From Tissierellia bacterium (GTDB taxonomy: Bacteria > Bacillota > Clostridia > Tissierellales > Peptoniphilaceae), in contig JAUNVC010000008.1 in the NCBI GenBank assembly GCA_030537875.1, forward strand, positions 1-61,143: a stretch of DNA of 61,143 nt, written 5' to 3'. Shown in pieces: positions 8,894 through 18,753 of this stretch. The notes beneath the pieces are model-generated. The model had not been told where the DNA came from and ran no database searches. It saw only the letters and a list, made by a program, of their open reading frames with translations. Within the stretch, counting starts at the first letter, position 1. Every line of letters starts with the position of its first letter. Both the position numbers and the translations under genes were made by a program.

Positions 8894-9423
8894 TAGAGTA
8901 TAACTTCCCTATTATTATATAAATAAATCATAAATGAAACGATTGTCAATAAGACAGAAATGTAAACTAAAGTGACTCCCAGATCAAATATCAAATCAAA
9001 TCCATAGAGTCGATGGGAAAAAAGTATAAACGTTATTCCTATTAGTTGTGTTAAAGTCTTTATTTTTCCCGACTTCCCAGCTGCAATGGTAGTCCCTTTG
9101 GTCGCCGCAACTAGTCGGAATCCACTGACAGCAAATTCTCGAAACACAACTATAATTACGGGCCATGCATAAATAATTCCTTGTTCCACAAAAATAATCA
9201 ATGCCGACATTGCCAATATCTTATCAGCCAATGGGTCCATAAACTTACCAAAAATTGTAATTTGATTGTTTTTTCTGGCTAGATAACCATCCAGAAAATC
9301 CGTCAATGCAGCTACAGCAAATACTATACCTGATATATAGGATTCTCTATATAAATAAAACAACAGAATAAATACGGGAACAAGAAAAATACGCAATACT
9401 GTTAATCTATTAGGAATGTTCAT
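8893..9423 (-). CDS. pgsA: CDP-diacylglycerol--glycerol-3-phosphate 3-phosphatidyltransferase
   Basis: A 176-residue membrane enzyme that makes phosphatidylglycerol phosphate. The N-terminus MNIPNRLTVLRI is typical, and the CDP-alcohol phosphotransferase signature is seen as ALTDFLDGYLARKN followed by FGKFMDPLADK. Several hydrophobic helices follow. The ATG at 9423, one base after the rimO stop and preceded by AGAAGGTG, is preferred over the longer frame that extends into rimO. Confidence 0.95.
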   Translation of the reverse strand: MNIPNRLTVLRIFLVPVFILLFYLYRESYISGIVFAVAALTDFLDGYLARKNNQITIFGKFMDPLADKILAMSALIIFVEQGIIYAWPVIIVVFREFAVSGFRLVAATKGTTIAAGKSGKIKTLTQLIGITFILFSHRLYGFDLIFDLGVTLVYISVLLTIVSFMIYLYNNREVIL

Positions 9424-9424
9424 T

Positions 9425-10750
9425 TTACACCTTCTCAGCAACTAAATCATAGTCGTCATGACTTAGAACCATTATATCATAAAACTCACCTATCGTTAAG
9501 TCATTTTTGCTATGTACATACACTTGTCCATCGATTCCTGGAGCATCCATATAACTTCGTCCTACGTATAATCCATCCTCAACCTTTTCTTCTATTAGAC
9601 ACTCCATCTTTGTTCCTACCCGTCTCTCCAACTTATCAAAAGAGATCTTCGCTTGTAATTCCATCAAATCCGCTTTTCTTTGCTCTTTTATCATCTCATC
9701 TACGGGAGAACCCCATTTATACGCTCGTGTGCCCTCTTCCAAAGAATAGCAAAATACACCCACTCTATCTAGTTTGTATACAGATAGAAAATCTAACAAC
9801 TCCTGAAAATCCTTTTCTGTTTCCGATGCAAAACCCACAATAAAGGTAGAGCGAATAATAATGTTGGGAAGAGCATTTCGAAGTTGTTCGATCAAATCAA
9901 TAATAGATTTCTTTGTAGACTTTCTCCCCATGGTTTCTAATACAGAATCAGATACATGCTGTAGCGGCATATCCACATAGGGTATCAGTTTTTTTGCATG
10001 AGCAAAGGTTTCTATAAGTTCATCATAAAAGCCTTCCGGATACATATACAAGACTCGAATCCATTTTACATCGGGAATTTGATCCAATGTATCGAGCAGC
10101 TTATGTAAGGATGGCTCTCCATAGATATCCTTTCCGTATTCTGTTGTGTTTTGGGCTATAAGTATGATTTCCCTGGTTCCTCGAGATACCAAAAATCTCA
10201 CTTCATCAAGGATATGCTCTATCTTACGTGAGCGCATTCTTCCACGCAATTTTGGTATGATACAATACGTGCAATGATTATTACAGCCTTCCGATATCTT
10301 TACATATTGAGTCTTCGAAAAGTCAACTCTTTTCGCAGTCTCATTATGAGGATTATTCACTCCTGAGACAAAAACACCCCCGCCATTGTACGTTGTTTCC
10401 CTGAGGATTTGGTTGATGAATCCGACTTGTCCTGTGCCTAAAATGGTGTCTATTTCAGGTATATCATCTTTTAATTCCCGTGGATATCTTTGTGCCAAAC
10501 ATCCAGCAATAATTAAATATTTTAGAGTTGTCTTTTTAAGCTGAGCAATTTCAAAGATGGCCTCAATAGATTGCTTTTTAGCATCTAAAATAAAACTGCA
10601 TGTATTAATAATGGAAATATCAGCATCATGAATGTCATCTACGAGGATATATTGCTCTGTATCAAGTAAAGATATCATGACCTCTGTATCAATATCATTT
10701 TTGGAACATCCCAAGGTCGTAAAATGTACTTTGTAAACGGTATTATTCAT
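9425..10750 (-). CDS. rimO: Ribosomal protein uS12 methylthiotransferase RimO
   Basis: A 441-residue radical SAM enzyme that adds a methylthio group to an aspartate of ribosomal protein S12. The UPF0004 domain carries three cluster cysteines (GCSKND, NTCSF, AGCLAQR), the radical SAM core has CNNHCTYCIIP, and a TRAM domain ends the protein. GCSKNDIDTE and YMYPEGF favour RimO over the tRNA enzyme MiaB. The ATG lies eight bases inside the end of ftsK. Confidence 0.94.
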   Translation of the reverse strand: MNNTVYKVHFTTLGCSKNDIDTEVMISLLDTEQYILVDDIHDADISIINTCSFILDAKKQSIEAIFEIAQLKKTTLKYLIIAGCLAQRYPRELKDDIPEIDTILGTGQVGFINQILRETTYNGGGVFVSGVNNPHNETAKRVDFSKTQYVKISEGCNNHCTYCIIPKLRGRMRSRKIEHILDEVRFLVSRGTREIILIAQNTTEYGKDIYGEPSLHKLLDTLDQIPDVKWIRVLYMYPEGFYDELIETFAHAKKLIPYVDMPLQHVSDSVLETMGRKSTKKSIIDLIEQLRNALPNIIIRSTFIVGFASETEKDFQELLDFLSVYKLDRVGVFCYSLEEGTRAYKWGSPVDEMIKEQRKADLMELQAKISFDKLERRVGTKMECLIEEKVEDGLYVGRSYMDAPGIDGQVYVHSKNDLTIGEFYDIMVLSHDDYDLVAEKV

Positions 10751-13040
10751 TGGTTAATTTCTTCACCACATCATCAATTTCATCGAGATTGATCAGCACC
10801 TTTCTTGGTTTGCTTCCCTCGTTCGGTCCCACAACTCCCATTTCTTCCATTTGATCAATCATTCTTGCTGCTCTCGAGTATCCGACTTTTAATCTGCGTT
10901 GTAAGTATGAGATGCTGCCTTGATTGTCTTTTACCACCAAAACAATGGCATCTTTCAAAAGTTCATCCTGATCTTCCGCTTTTGTAATTGACAATTTTGT
11001 TTCTACTTGCTCAATAACCTCGGTATCATAGGATGCTTCATTATATTGTGATTTCAAGAATTGAACTACGGACTCCACTTCTTTATCAGTGACGAAAGCT
11101 CCCTGTATTCTTGTGGGACTATTCTGAGAAGAAGGGAGAAATAGCATATCTCCTTTTCCTAGAAGCTTCTCCGCACCTGCCATGTCCAAAATGGTTCTCG
11201 AATCAATTTGTGAACTCACGGCAAAAGATATCCTTGATGGAATATTTGCCTTAATGGTACCTGTGATGACATCCACGGAGGGCCTTTGTGTCGCGACTAT
11301 AAGATAGATACCTGCAGCTCTGGCCATTTGAGCTAACCTAGCAATGCTATCTTCGACTTCTTGTCCACTTACCAGCATCAAGTCTGCTAGCTCATCAATA
11401 ATAACCACGATTTTCTTTAATTTTTCTTCTTCAGGATTACTTGCAACTTTCTCATTATAAGATGCAAAATCTCGTGCATTATTGATTGCAAATAAACCAT
11501 ATCTTCTATCCATCTCAGTAACTGCCCACTCCAATGCCATACCTGCTTTTTTGGGATCTGTAACGACTGGTATCAATAGATGAGGAATTCCGTTATATAC
11601 ACTCAATTCCACAACTTTTGGATCAATAAGTATGAGCTTCACATCTTCTGGACTGGATTTGTATAGAAGACTTAAAATTAAAGAGTTAATACATACGGAT
11701 TTACCGGAACCCGTAGCACCTGCGATGAGTAAGTGTGGCATATCTGAAATGGAAGACACCATGATTTTGCCTGTGATATCTTTTCCCAAAGCCATAGGCA
11801 GGTTGTTCTTTGATTGTTTAAATTCTTTAGAGTCAATGATCTCTCGCAAAAACAAAAGATCTTTAGTTGCATTGGGGGCTTCAATACCGACTCTACTTTT
11901 TCCTGGAATCGGTGCAACAATTCTAATATCCTTAGTTTGCAATGCCATGGACAAATCATCATGAAGATTGGTTATCTTTGATACGCGTACCCCTCGGGCT
12001 GGCTTCAACTCATAGCATGTAATGGTCGGACCACGATTGATGCTTTCCACCGTTGCTTCAATCCCAAAGCTCCTTAAAGTAGATTCAATTGTCTTTGCTT
12101 TTTCCGCAAGATCTTTTTTGTTGATGGTTGATTTTGCAGGAATAGGATTCAAAAGATCAATCGGTGGATAAATATATTTTTTTCCAGATACCGGTGGTTT
12201 TTTAGCATCCGTTTTTAATTCATTGGCCACTCCCGAAATACCAATTTGATGAAGTGTCGTTTCCCCTTTCTCTGTCTTTTCCTTGGGAGCTCGCTTAGAA
12301 TCCAAGGGAACTTCGATAAAAGTTTCAATATCGTCGGTTGTTTTTACCGGTTCGTTGTAATTATTAAATTCAAATGCACTTTCTTCAACTGCACTTACCT
12401 TTAATTCATCGGACGTGTCTAATTCCAATGCCTTGTCAGGATTTCGAACAACGGAGCGGTTTTTCATTGCCTTATATCCATGAACAAGCTTATCTTCGAT
12501 GTGATCTACACATTTCTGTGTTCCTATAATGATATCTTTCTTCTCCACATTGAAAAGAAGGAATGTGGCGTATATAAGTATCATGGAAACCACGATATAA
12601 CTTCCTATATCACCTAAAAATTTACGAAGTGGATGGCTTAAAAACATTCCAACAACTCCTGAACCCTCATACCCTCTTGCTGAGTCTAAGGAAAGTTCAT
12701 AATGGTCTTTGAATCCACCCATATCTACCTGTAAGGTATCATAAAACAATAGGAATGCAATAAAAACCAATAGCAATGGAATTAATATCTTTCTTTTATT
12801 ACTCCTAAGCCTTGCAAACAACAAAACAAAAGCTGAAGAAAATAAAAACCAAGGAACAAATCGCCCCACTTTTCCAAACATTCCCTTCAGGAAATTATTG
12901 GTAAATTGACCCATGAATCCAGTATTGTCTACGTGACTAAAGATTAGGAAAAATAGTCCTAACAAAAAAATACAAATACCCATGTAAATCAAAGTATGTT
13001 GCTTATTCAGTTTTTTTCTAGAGCTTGTTCGTTTCCTCAT
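10743..13040 (-). CDS. ftsK: DNA translocase FtsK/SpoIIIE
   Basis: A 765-residue DNA pump. Four membrane helices occupy about 20-165, a linker runs to about 290, and the motor follows with Walker A GATGSGKS and Walker B VVIIDELADLM. A winged-helix gamma domain ends the protein (GSISYLQRRLKVGYSRAARMI segment). It moves chromosomes through the division or sporulation septum. Distinguishing FtsK from SpoIIIE needs phylogeny. It lies between uppP and rimO in a tightly packed operon. Confidence 0.95.
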   Translation of the reverse strand: MRKRTSSRKKLNKQHTLIYMGICIFLLGLFFLIFSHVDNTGFMGQFTNNFLKGMFGKVGRFVPWFLFSSAFVLLFARLRSNKRKILIPLLLVFIAFLLFYDTLQVDMGGFKDHYELSLDSARGYEGSGVVGMFLSHPLRKFLGDIGSYIVVSMILIYATFLLFNVEKKDIIIGTQKCVDHIEDKLVHGYKAMKNRSVVRNPDKALELDTSDELKVSAVEESAFEFNNYNEPVKTTDDIETFIEVPLDSKRAPKEKTEKGETTLHQIGISGVANELKTDAKKPPVSGKKYIYPPIDLLNPIPAKSTINKKDLAEKAKTIESTLRSFGIEATVESINRGPTITCYELKPARGVRVSKITNLHDDLSMALQTKDIRIVAPIPGKSRVGIEAPNATKDLLFLREIIDSKEFKQSKNNLPMALGKDITGKIMVSSISDMPHLLIAGATGSGKSVCINSLILSLLYKSSPEDVKLILIDPKVVELSVYNGIPHLLIPVVTDPKKAGMALEWAVTEMDRRYGLFAINNARDFASYNEKVASNPEEEKLKKIVVIIDELADLMLVSGQEVEDSIARLAQMARAAGIYLIVATQRPSVDVITGTIKANIPSRISFAVSSQIDSRTILDMAGAEKLLGKGDMLFLPSSQNSPTRIQGAFVTDKEVESVVQFLKSQYNEASYDTEVIEQVETKLSITKAEDQDELLKDAIVLVVKDNQGSISYLQRRLKVGYSRAARMIDQMEEMGVVGPNEGSKPRKVLINLDEIDDVVKKLTNE

Positions 13041-13052
13041 GATGTCCTCACA

Positions 13053-13868
13053 TTAAATAAAACATGTAATAACGGCTATGCATACTAAATAATAAGAGAA
13101 ATAGCGCATTTTCTTTTGTTGCAATAAGTTTAATAAAAACCGCAAACAGATGATTCCTACAACCATTGAGACGATCATACCAATAAACAATGGGAATGTG
13201 AAATAGACTTTTTCTGTACTAGTAAAAACCTCTTTCATTCCAAAAAGAAATGCCCCAAAAGTTGCGGGTAAACTTAATAAAAATGAAAAACGTGCTGCCT
13301 CTTTACGTGATTGACCCAAAAATGTAGCTGCAAAAATTGTGGATCCACTACGGCTGATTCCTGGTAATATTGCAAGTCCCTGTATGGAACCGATTGCAAA
13401 GGCCCCTGAGTATCTCATCTGATCAATAGATCTGTTTGAAGTCTTAGAAATATCTAACAAATAAAGTAATATTGCTGTCACCATAAACATGCCAGCAAGA
13501 AAGATATTGTTTTGATATAATGCTTTGAAAGTGTCTTCAAAAAAAATTGCTATGATAGCCGTTGGAACACTTCCCAATAAGATAAGGAGACCTAGTTTTT
13601 GATAGTATGTCAGCTTTATTTTTTCTCTTTTTATTAACTGATATATCAGTTGGAAAAATTCAACAATAATCTGACGTATATCTTGAAAAAACAAAATGCA
13701 TACCGACATAAAAGTACCAAAATGCAACATCTGTGCGATAAAAAGTCCAGGCTCTTTTAATCCTAGCGCCTTTTGAAAAAGTATTAAATGGCCAGAACTA
13801 GAGATAGGTAAAAATTCAGTTATGCCTTGCACTATCCCCAGCAAAATCATAATAATATATTCCATCAT
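13053..13868 (-). CDS. uppP: Undecaprenyl-diphosphatase (BacA/UppP)
   Basis: A 271-residue, highly hydrophobic enzyme that recycles undecaprenyl pyrophosphate to the monophosphate carrier for peptidoglycan synthesis. The catalytic signatures are GITEFLPISSSGHL near the start and LPGISRSGSTI in the second half. Two ATGs at 13868 and 13865 are adjacent; the first overlaps the dut stop (ATGA). Length matches the family. Confidence 0.96.
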   Translation of the reverse strand: MMEYIIMILLGIVQGITEFLPISSSGHLILFQKALGLKEPGLFIAQMLHFGTFMSVCILFFQDIRQIIVEFFQLIYQLIKREKIKLTYYQKLGLLILLGSVPTAIIAIFFEDTFKALYQNNIFLAGMFMVTAILLYLLDISKTSNRSIDQMRYSGAFAIGSIQGLAILPGISRSGSTIFAATFLGQSRKEAARFSFLLSLPATFGAFLFGMKEVFTSTEKVYFTFPLFIGMIVSMVVGIICLRFLLNLLQQKKMRYFSYYLVCIAVITCFI

Positions 13869-14296
13869 ACGCCAGTTGAGCCGAAGCCCCCTTCACCTCT
13901 TTCCGATTCTTCTAATGTATCCGTTACCGACCATTCAATTGTTTCAAACTTGTTCAAAACACATTGGGCAATTCTATCACCGGGTTGAATCGTAAAATCC
14001 TCTTCACCAAAGTTAATGAGAATGACACCAATTTCTCCACGATAATCTGAATCAATTGTTCCTATACCATTGACGAGACCAATACCATGTTTTAAAGCCA
14101 ATCCACTTCTGCATCGGATTTGAAGTTCATATCCTTGAGGTATCTCCATATACAAGCCTGTAGGCACCAATGCGGTCTTGCCACTCTTTAAAACAATAGG
14201 TTCGGTTAAGCAGGCACGTAAATCCATGCCTGCTGCCCCGTTTGATGCGTATTTTGGTAACAAATTCTTACTCTTGTTTACGACTTTTACGATCAT
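13865..14296 (-). CDS. dut: dUTP diphosphatase
   Basis: A 143-residue trimeric dUTPase that hydrolyses dUTP to dUMP. All five family motifs are visible: [40 protein letters not shown] and the C-terminal [10 protein letters not shown]. The ATG at 14296 is chosen since the family starts with MIVKVVN; it lies 29 bases inside the end of pnp, with a GAGAG stretch upstream. A frame extending to 14383 is only the pnp shadow. Confidence 0.96.
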   Translation of the reverse strand: MIVKVVNKSKNLLPKYASNGAAGMDLRACLTEPIVLKSGKTALVPTGLYMEIPQGYELQIRCRSGLALKHGIGLVNGIGTIDSDYRGEIGVILINFGEEDFTIQPGDRIAQCVLNKFETIEWSVTDTLEESERGEGGFGSTGV

Positions 14297-16406
14297 ATGT
14301 TCTTCTCTCTTCTTTGAAATTCTCGGGTTTGGGTAGGAGAGCCTTCCGGGATAAATCAACCTTACCATCTTCATCGATGCCAATGACCTTCACTTGGATG
14401 GGGTCTCCAACTTTAACCACATCTTCCACTCTTTCTGTTCGTTTGTGATCTAATTGAGAAATGTGAACCAGTCCTTCTTTTCCGTTGTGGATATCTACAA
14501 AAGCTCCAAACTTCATAATTTTGGTTACTTTTCCGTCATAGATCTCGCCCACTTCTACATCTTTCGTCAAGTCCTTGATGATATCAAATGCTTCGCGTCC
14601 TTTTTCCTCGTTGACACTGGCAATTGTAACGGTTCCATCATCTTCGATATCAATACTTACAGAAGTCCGTGCAATAATACTATTTATCATCTTGCCGCCT
14701 GGTCCTATAACATCTCTGATTTTATCAGGATCAATCTTAAACTGAATGATTCTAGGTGCATATTTGGAGATATCATCTCTAGGCTCTGCTATGGCACTGC
14801 TCATAACATCTAAAATCTGCATTCTTGCTTCTTTTGCCTGCCGTAGCGCCTGAGAAAGAACTTCTCTATTTATTCCCGATATCTTTATATCCATCTGAAG
14901 TGCTGTGATACCATCCCTAGTTCCGGCTACTTTAAAATCCATGTCTCCCAAGTGATCTTCTAAGCCTTGAATATCGGTGAGGATTGCCATGTTCCCGTCT
15001 CCATCTGTAATCAAACCCATAGCTATGCCAGCTACTGGCTTTTTGATAGGAACACCAGCATCCATCAATGCCAAAGTTGAACCGCAAACTGAAGCCTGTG
15101 ATGAACTTCCGTTGGAACTCAATACTTCTGAGACAACTCGAATTGTATAGGGGAACTCTTCTTGAGAAGGAATTACAGGTAACAAAGCTCTCTCTGCTAA
15201 AGCTCCATGACCGATTTCTCGTCTGCCTGGCGAACGCATTGGTCTTGTGTCTCCGACACTGTAAGGCGGGAAATTATAGTGATGGACATATTTCTTTTCA
15301 TACTCTTCTAGCATTCCATCCACAACCTGTGCATCTGAGCCTACGCCAAGAGTTGCAACGCTTAGAACTTGTGTTTGTCCTCTTTTGAATAAACCTGATC
15401 CATGGGTTCTGGGTAACAAGCCAACTTCCGCAGAAAGAGGACGAATTTCCGTATATGATCGCATATCAGGACGTTTCTTATCCACCAAAATTTGACGCCT
15501 TACTTCCTGTTTTAAAATTTGATCTATAGCCGCATGAATGCTCGGTCCTTCTTCTGGGAAAAGTTCTTTCATCGCCTCTTTAATTTCTTGCGATAATTCT
15601 TCTGTCCGCTCCACTCTAACTATTTTATCTTCATGATTCATTGCCTGAATAATTGCTTGCTTATAATCAGTTTCTATTTTATTCATCACTTCTTCATGAA
15701 TTTCAAATGGAGTAAACTCTCGTTTTTCTTTTCCAACGATTTCTTGTATTTCTTCAATGAACGTGACAATTTTCTTAATCTCTTCGTGAGCCTTTAAAAT
15801 TGCCTCTAGCATTTCATCTTCACTGACCTCTTTTGACCCAGACTCCACCATCATAATAGCATCTTTTGTCCCTGCGACAGTCAAATGAATTCTAGATATC
15901 TCTTGCTGATCTTTCGTCGGATTTATAATGTATTCTCCATCAATATATCCCACCTGAACAGCTCCTGTGGGACCATTAAATGGAATATCTGATATGGATA
16001 ATGCACAACTTGAACCGATCATTGCCGCTATTTCCGCCGAAGCATCTGGATCGTTACTTAGAAGCTCTGCAATGACTTGAACGTCATTTCTAAATCCATC
16101 TGGAAATAGAGGTCGAATAGGACGGTCAATTAATCTTGAAGTTAACACTGCATGCTCACTAGGTCTTCCTTCTCTTTTGATAAAGCCACCCGGAATTTTC
16201 CCTGCGGCAAAATACTTTTCCTGATAGTCTACACTTAAAGGGAAAAAGTCAATCCCTTCCCTTGGTTTTTTTGAACTGGTGGCTGCTACTAAAACTGCAG
16301 ACTCTCCGTAGCGCACCATACAGGATCCCCCTGCCTGTTCAGCAAATTTACCTGTCGAAATAGATAAAGTTCGACCAGCTAAATCTATAGAAAATATTCT
16401 TTCCAT
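14268..16406 (-). CDS. pnp: Polyribonucleotide nucleotidyltransferase (PNPase)
   Basis: A 712-residue phosphorolytic 3'-5' exoribonuclease. Two RNase PH-like halves are present, the second with the [15 protein letters not shown] segment, followed by a KH domain ([12 protein letters not shown], about 555-615) and an S1 domain ([18 protein letters not shown], about 620-690). The ATG at 16406 is chosen: AGGAGG lies just upstream, and [14 protein letters not shown] is the family N-terminus. The open frame to 16526 crosses a promoter and terminator and is not coding. It is the first gene of the operon running to recA and the sbc genes. rpsO, its usual neighbour, is not next to it. Confidence 0.97.
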   Translation of the reverse strand: MERIFSIDLAGRTLSISTGKFAEQAGGSCMVRYGESAVLVAATSSKKPREGIDFFPLSVDYQEKYFAAGKIPGGFIKREGRPSEHAVLTSRLIDRPIRPLFPDGFRNDVQVIAELLSNDPDASAEIAAMIGSSCALSISDIPFNGPTGAVQVGYIDGEYIINPTKDQQEISRIHLTVAGTKDAIMMVESGSKEVSEDEMLEAILKAHEEIKKIVTFIEEIQEIVGKEKREFTPFEIHEEVMNKIETDYKQAIIQAMNHEDKIVRVERTEELSQEIKEAMKELFPEEGPSIHAAIDQILKQEVRRQILVDKKRPDMRSYTEIRPLSAEVGLLPRTHGSGLFKRGQTQVLSVATLGVGSDAQVVDGMLEEYEKKYVHHYNFPPYSVGDTRPMRSPGRREIGHGALAERALLPVIPSQEEFPYTIRVVSEVLSSNGSSSQASVCGSTLALMDAGVPIKKPVAGIAMGLITDGDGNMAILTDIQGLEDHLGDMDFKVAGTRDGITALQMDIKISGINREVLSQALRQAKEARMQILDVMSSAIAEPRDDISKYAPRIIQFKIDPDKIRDVIGPGGKMINSIIARTSVSIDIEDDGTVTIASVNEEKGREAFDIIKDLTKDVEVGEIYDGKVTKIMKFGAFVDIHNGKEGLVHISQLDHKRTERVEDVVKVGDPIQVKVIGIDEDGKVDLSRKALLPKPENFKEERRTYDRKSRKQE

Positions 16407-16433
16407 GTATTCCTCCTTGTTTAATCTCTTTAA

Positions 16434-16442
16434 ATTATACCA
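16434..16442 (-). promoter_or_regulatory. Extended -10 promoter of pnp
   Basis: TGGTATAAT on the minus strand is a consensus extended -10 element, 28 bases before the pnp start and directly after the terminator of the preceding operon. No good -35 is present, as expected for extended -10 promoters. Confidence 0.7.
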
Positions 16443-16475
16443 TATAAAAAGGGATGTTTCCATAAGAAACATCCT
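16441..16475 (-). terminator. Terminator of the ileS operon
   Basis: A 9-bp perfect stem (GGATGTTTC, 16466-16474 with 16452-16460) and a 5-base loop, followed by CTTTTTATA on the minus strand. It lies 22 bases after the last gene of the T-box operon. Confidence 0.85.
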
Positions 16476-16497
16476 ATAAAACGGGATAGAATGACTT

Positions 16498-17049
16498 TTA
16501 ATACTTCGTATTAATATAGTCATCAATTAAACTTTTCACTTTTCCATCAATAAAACAACCCTGATCTTTTAGTTGCTCCAGAAGCCATGTACATGTAGAG
16601 TGGAAAATAGCCTCTTTATAGTCATAAAACACAATTTCGTATAATTTGCCGTTCAATCGTTTGCTCTTTGCTTTTATGAAATAGGCATCCACATTTTGGT
16701 ACTCTACCAATGCAAGCATTCTAGAAATCGATACATTTTTCTTATGATATTGATCCCCTGCTTTTTGCTTTAGAGAATGGGCTACCTTAGCATGTTTTTT
16801 TCTTTTAAATGTGTCCTCTGCAAGTGCCAAGTAGTATTTCGCCATAATGTTGTGATATTGGTAATTGAACATCCCTTTTTCCATGGAGTCAATTCTGGTA
16901 AAAGGCTTCGCACCGATACGATCAAGATAATTAAAATTTTCTCGTAAAAATTGTGATTTTGATAGATCTCCGCTTTCGAGTTGCGCTATCAAAAAGGACC
17001 TGTTTTCAAAGAAACGTTCAAACAGACCCTTCTTATTAGAATATAGCAA
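16498..17049 (-). CDS. Conserved hypothetical protein, probably helical
   Basis: A 183-residue soluble protein with no membrane segment or catalytic motif that I recognise. It is rich in Lys, Tyr and Phe and probably mostly alpha-helical, with the features [19 protein letters not shown] and [16 protein letters not shown]. The best start is TTG at 17049, with AAAGGA seven bases upstream; no ATG lies near. It is the last gene of the T-box-led operon. Similar-looking proteins exist in Clostridia to my memory, but no function can be given. Confidence 0.72.
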   Translation of the reverse strand: MLYSNKKGLFERFFENRSFLIAQLESGDLSKSQFLRENFNYLDRIGAKPFTRIDSMEKGMFNYQYHNIMAKYYLALAEDTFKRKKHAKVAHSLKQKAGDQYHKKNVSISRMLALVEYQNVDAYFIKAKSKRLNGKLYEIVFYDYKEAIFHSTCTWLLEQLKDQGCFIDGKVKSLIDDYINTKY

Positions 17050-17079
17050 GAAATTATCCTTTCTAGTTCTAAGTCGACT

Positions 17080-17499
17080 CTATTTAACTTCTATAGAATA
17101 TTCTTTAAATTCCTCTGGAATTTCACTTTCGGTAAGATCAATATTTATATAAATCTCACACTCGTTTTTCTTGCAAATGGCTTCAAGAGTCTCATAAAGT
17201 CCCTTTAGGTCTTCAGAGGTTATATTTATAACTTTATAAATGCTATCGACGTAAATCTTTTCTAGGTCATAATCCATGGCGAGCATTCCACTTAAAAATC
17301 CATAGAATGCGGAAAGGGTTTCAACCCCATACTCCTTGGCATTAATCAAGCGTACATTGTAATCCAGACTAAAAATGTGCTCATCATCCACATCGACAAA
17401 AGCAATATTACCATTGCCCTCTGTTATATCTTTGTTTGCACCATCAATGAGCCATTTTGTCTTACCTGCCCCCTTCTTACCTAAAATGAACTTTACCAT
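17080..17499 (-). CDS. Small P-loop protein of unknown function
   Basis: A 139-residue protein that starts with the P-loop GKKGAGKT (about residues 6-13), followed by a Walker B-like IAFVDVDD and a second acidic strand KIYVDSIY. It resembles a minimal P-loop NTPase with no extra domain. The ATG at 17499 has AAAGGTGG upstream and overlaps the radical SAM gene by 23 bases; the long N-terminal extension of the frame is a shadow. Its substrate and partner are unknown; location suggests co-expression with the radical SAM and RelA/SpoT-like proteins. Confidence 0.75.
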   Translation of the reverse strand: MVKFILGKKGAGKTKWLIDGANKDITEGNGNIAFVDVDDEHIFSLDYNVRLINAKEYGVETLSAFYGFLSGMLAMDYDLEKIYVDSIYKVINITSEDLKGLYETLEAICKKNECEIYINIDLTESEIPEEFKEYSIEVK

Positions 17500-18427
17500 A
17501 ACTTTTTCCACCTTTCTTTTTGTAGTTTTTTTCTTGTAACATGTAATCAAGTAAAGCATCTCTGACTTTCCACCAAGATTTGTTCCAATTGACCATGAGC
17601 GATTCTTCCTCTGGTGCCCTTCCAACAATTCTTGAGATGACTATATCTGGATGAAGATGTGACAAAAACAATGCTACTCTTTCAATATAGTCCTTTTCAG
17701 TTAACGGGATAAATTCTCCGTTCACATATTTATTACCCAATAATGTATTTTTTAATACATACAGTGAGTGTATTTTTACTTCATCAATCTGAAGAACATT
17801 ACATATTTCAGCCGCTTCCTTAACATCAGCATTGGAATCCCATGGCAAATCTAAAATAAAATGAGTACAAATTCTGTATCCATAGTTTTTTAGTATCCTT
17901 GCTGCCCATATAAAGTCGGACAATCCATGGCATCGATTTAAAATCTCCAAAGTTGTTGTATTGACGGTCTGAAGACCTAATTCGAATGTTATGTGTCGAT
18001 TCTCCAACGGTAATGTCGATAAAAAATCGAGCTGATCTTCAAAAATCATGTCAGGGCGAGTTGAAATATTGAGGCCAACAATATCATCATCTAGAGCCTC
18101 CGATATATAGAATTTAAAATCCTGTAAGGGTAAATAAGTGTTAGAGTAATTCATGAAATAGGAAATGAATTTATTTGCCTTATATTTTCGATGAATTAAC
18201 TCCCTATTTCGTTGTAGCTGTTCCCGTACAGGAACGTGACTTCCATGGGTCTCAAAACTACCACCAGAAGAACCACAAAAAATGCAACCGCCCTTCCCTT
18301 TTGATCCGTCACGGTTGGGACAGGTCAAAGGAAGATGGATAGGAAGTTTATATACTTTCTCTCCATATTCATCTAGATAATAATCGCTGATGGAACGATA
18401 TAATTTCTTTTCTAGATTATTGTTCAT
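17477..18427 (-). CDS. Radical SAM protein of the TIGR01212/YtqA family
   Basis: A 316-residue radical SAM protein. The N-terminal segment KLPIHLPLTCPNRDGSKG with CIFC gives a cluster motif of the type C-x(n)-C-x2-C that is characteristic of this family. The later ISTRPDMI, ELGLQTVN and HFILDLPWDS fit the Elp3-like radical SAM core. The substrate is not established as far as I know; a tRNA or small-molecule role is only guessed from fold. The ATG overlaps the DUF1292 gene by 11 bases, with a weak ribosome binding site. Confidence 0.85.
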   Translation of the reverse strand: MNNNLEKKLYRSISDYYLDEYGEKVYKLPIHLPLTCPNRDGSKGKGGCIFCGSSGGSFETHGSHVPVREQLQRNRELIHRKYKANKFISYFMNYSNTYLPLQDFKFYISEALDDDIVGLNISTRPDMIFEDQLDFLSTLPLENRHITFELGLQTVNTTTLEILNRCHGLSDFIWAARILKNYGYRICTHFILDLPWDSNADVKEAAEICNVLQIDEVKIHSLYVLKNTLLGNKYVNGEFIPLTEKDYIERVALFLSHLHPDIVISRIVGRAPEEESLMVNWNKSWWKVRDALLDYMLQEKNYKKKGGKSYGKVHFR

Positions 18428-18743
18428 CCGCTACAAGATTTTCAAAATACTCGCATACCTGTTCAAATTCTTCGTCGTCTTCAATTATGTCCAAATGAAA
18501 GCTCTCATCGTCTTCTTCGGTATATTGGTAAATCATGAGTTCCTCATCTTCTTGCTCCAAAGGCATTAGAACGATATACTCCTTCTCTTTGAAACAAAAC
18601 AGTTCAATGACCGCACACTCCACTTCCCTATCATCATCCAAGGTCAATGTAACCACATTGTATTCTTCCATTTCTTCTTGTTCGTGATTATGTCCACAAC
18701 CACAGCTGCAGACGTGCTCATCGTTCATATGTTCTTTTGACAT
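18417..18743 (-). CDS. DUF1292 family acidic protein
   Basis: A 108-residue, strongly acidic protein. The N-terminus has a Cys/His cluster CSCGCGHNH that could bind metal; the DUF1292 core follows (VVTLTLDDDREVECAVIELF, then YIVLMPLE) and an acidic tail. Function is unknown across the family. The ATG at 18743 is chosen because AAGGAGG lies six bases upstream. Confidence 0.88.
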   Translation of the reverse strand: MSKEHMNDEHVCSCGCGHNHEQEEMEEYNVVTLTLDDDREVECAVIELFCFKEKEYIVLMPLEQEDEELMIYQYTEEDDESFHLDIIEDDEEFEQVCEYFENLVADEQ

Positions 18744-18753
18744 TTTTTCCTCC

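Noticed and set aside
16407..16526. N-terminal extension of pnp
   Set aside because: The stretch contains the terminator of the preceding operon and the pnp promoter; the ATG at 16406 has the AGGAGG site and the family N-terminus.
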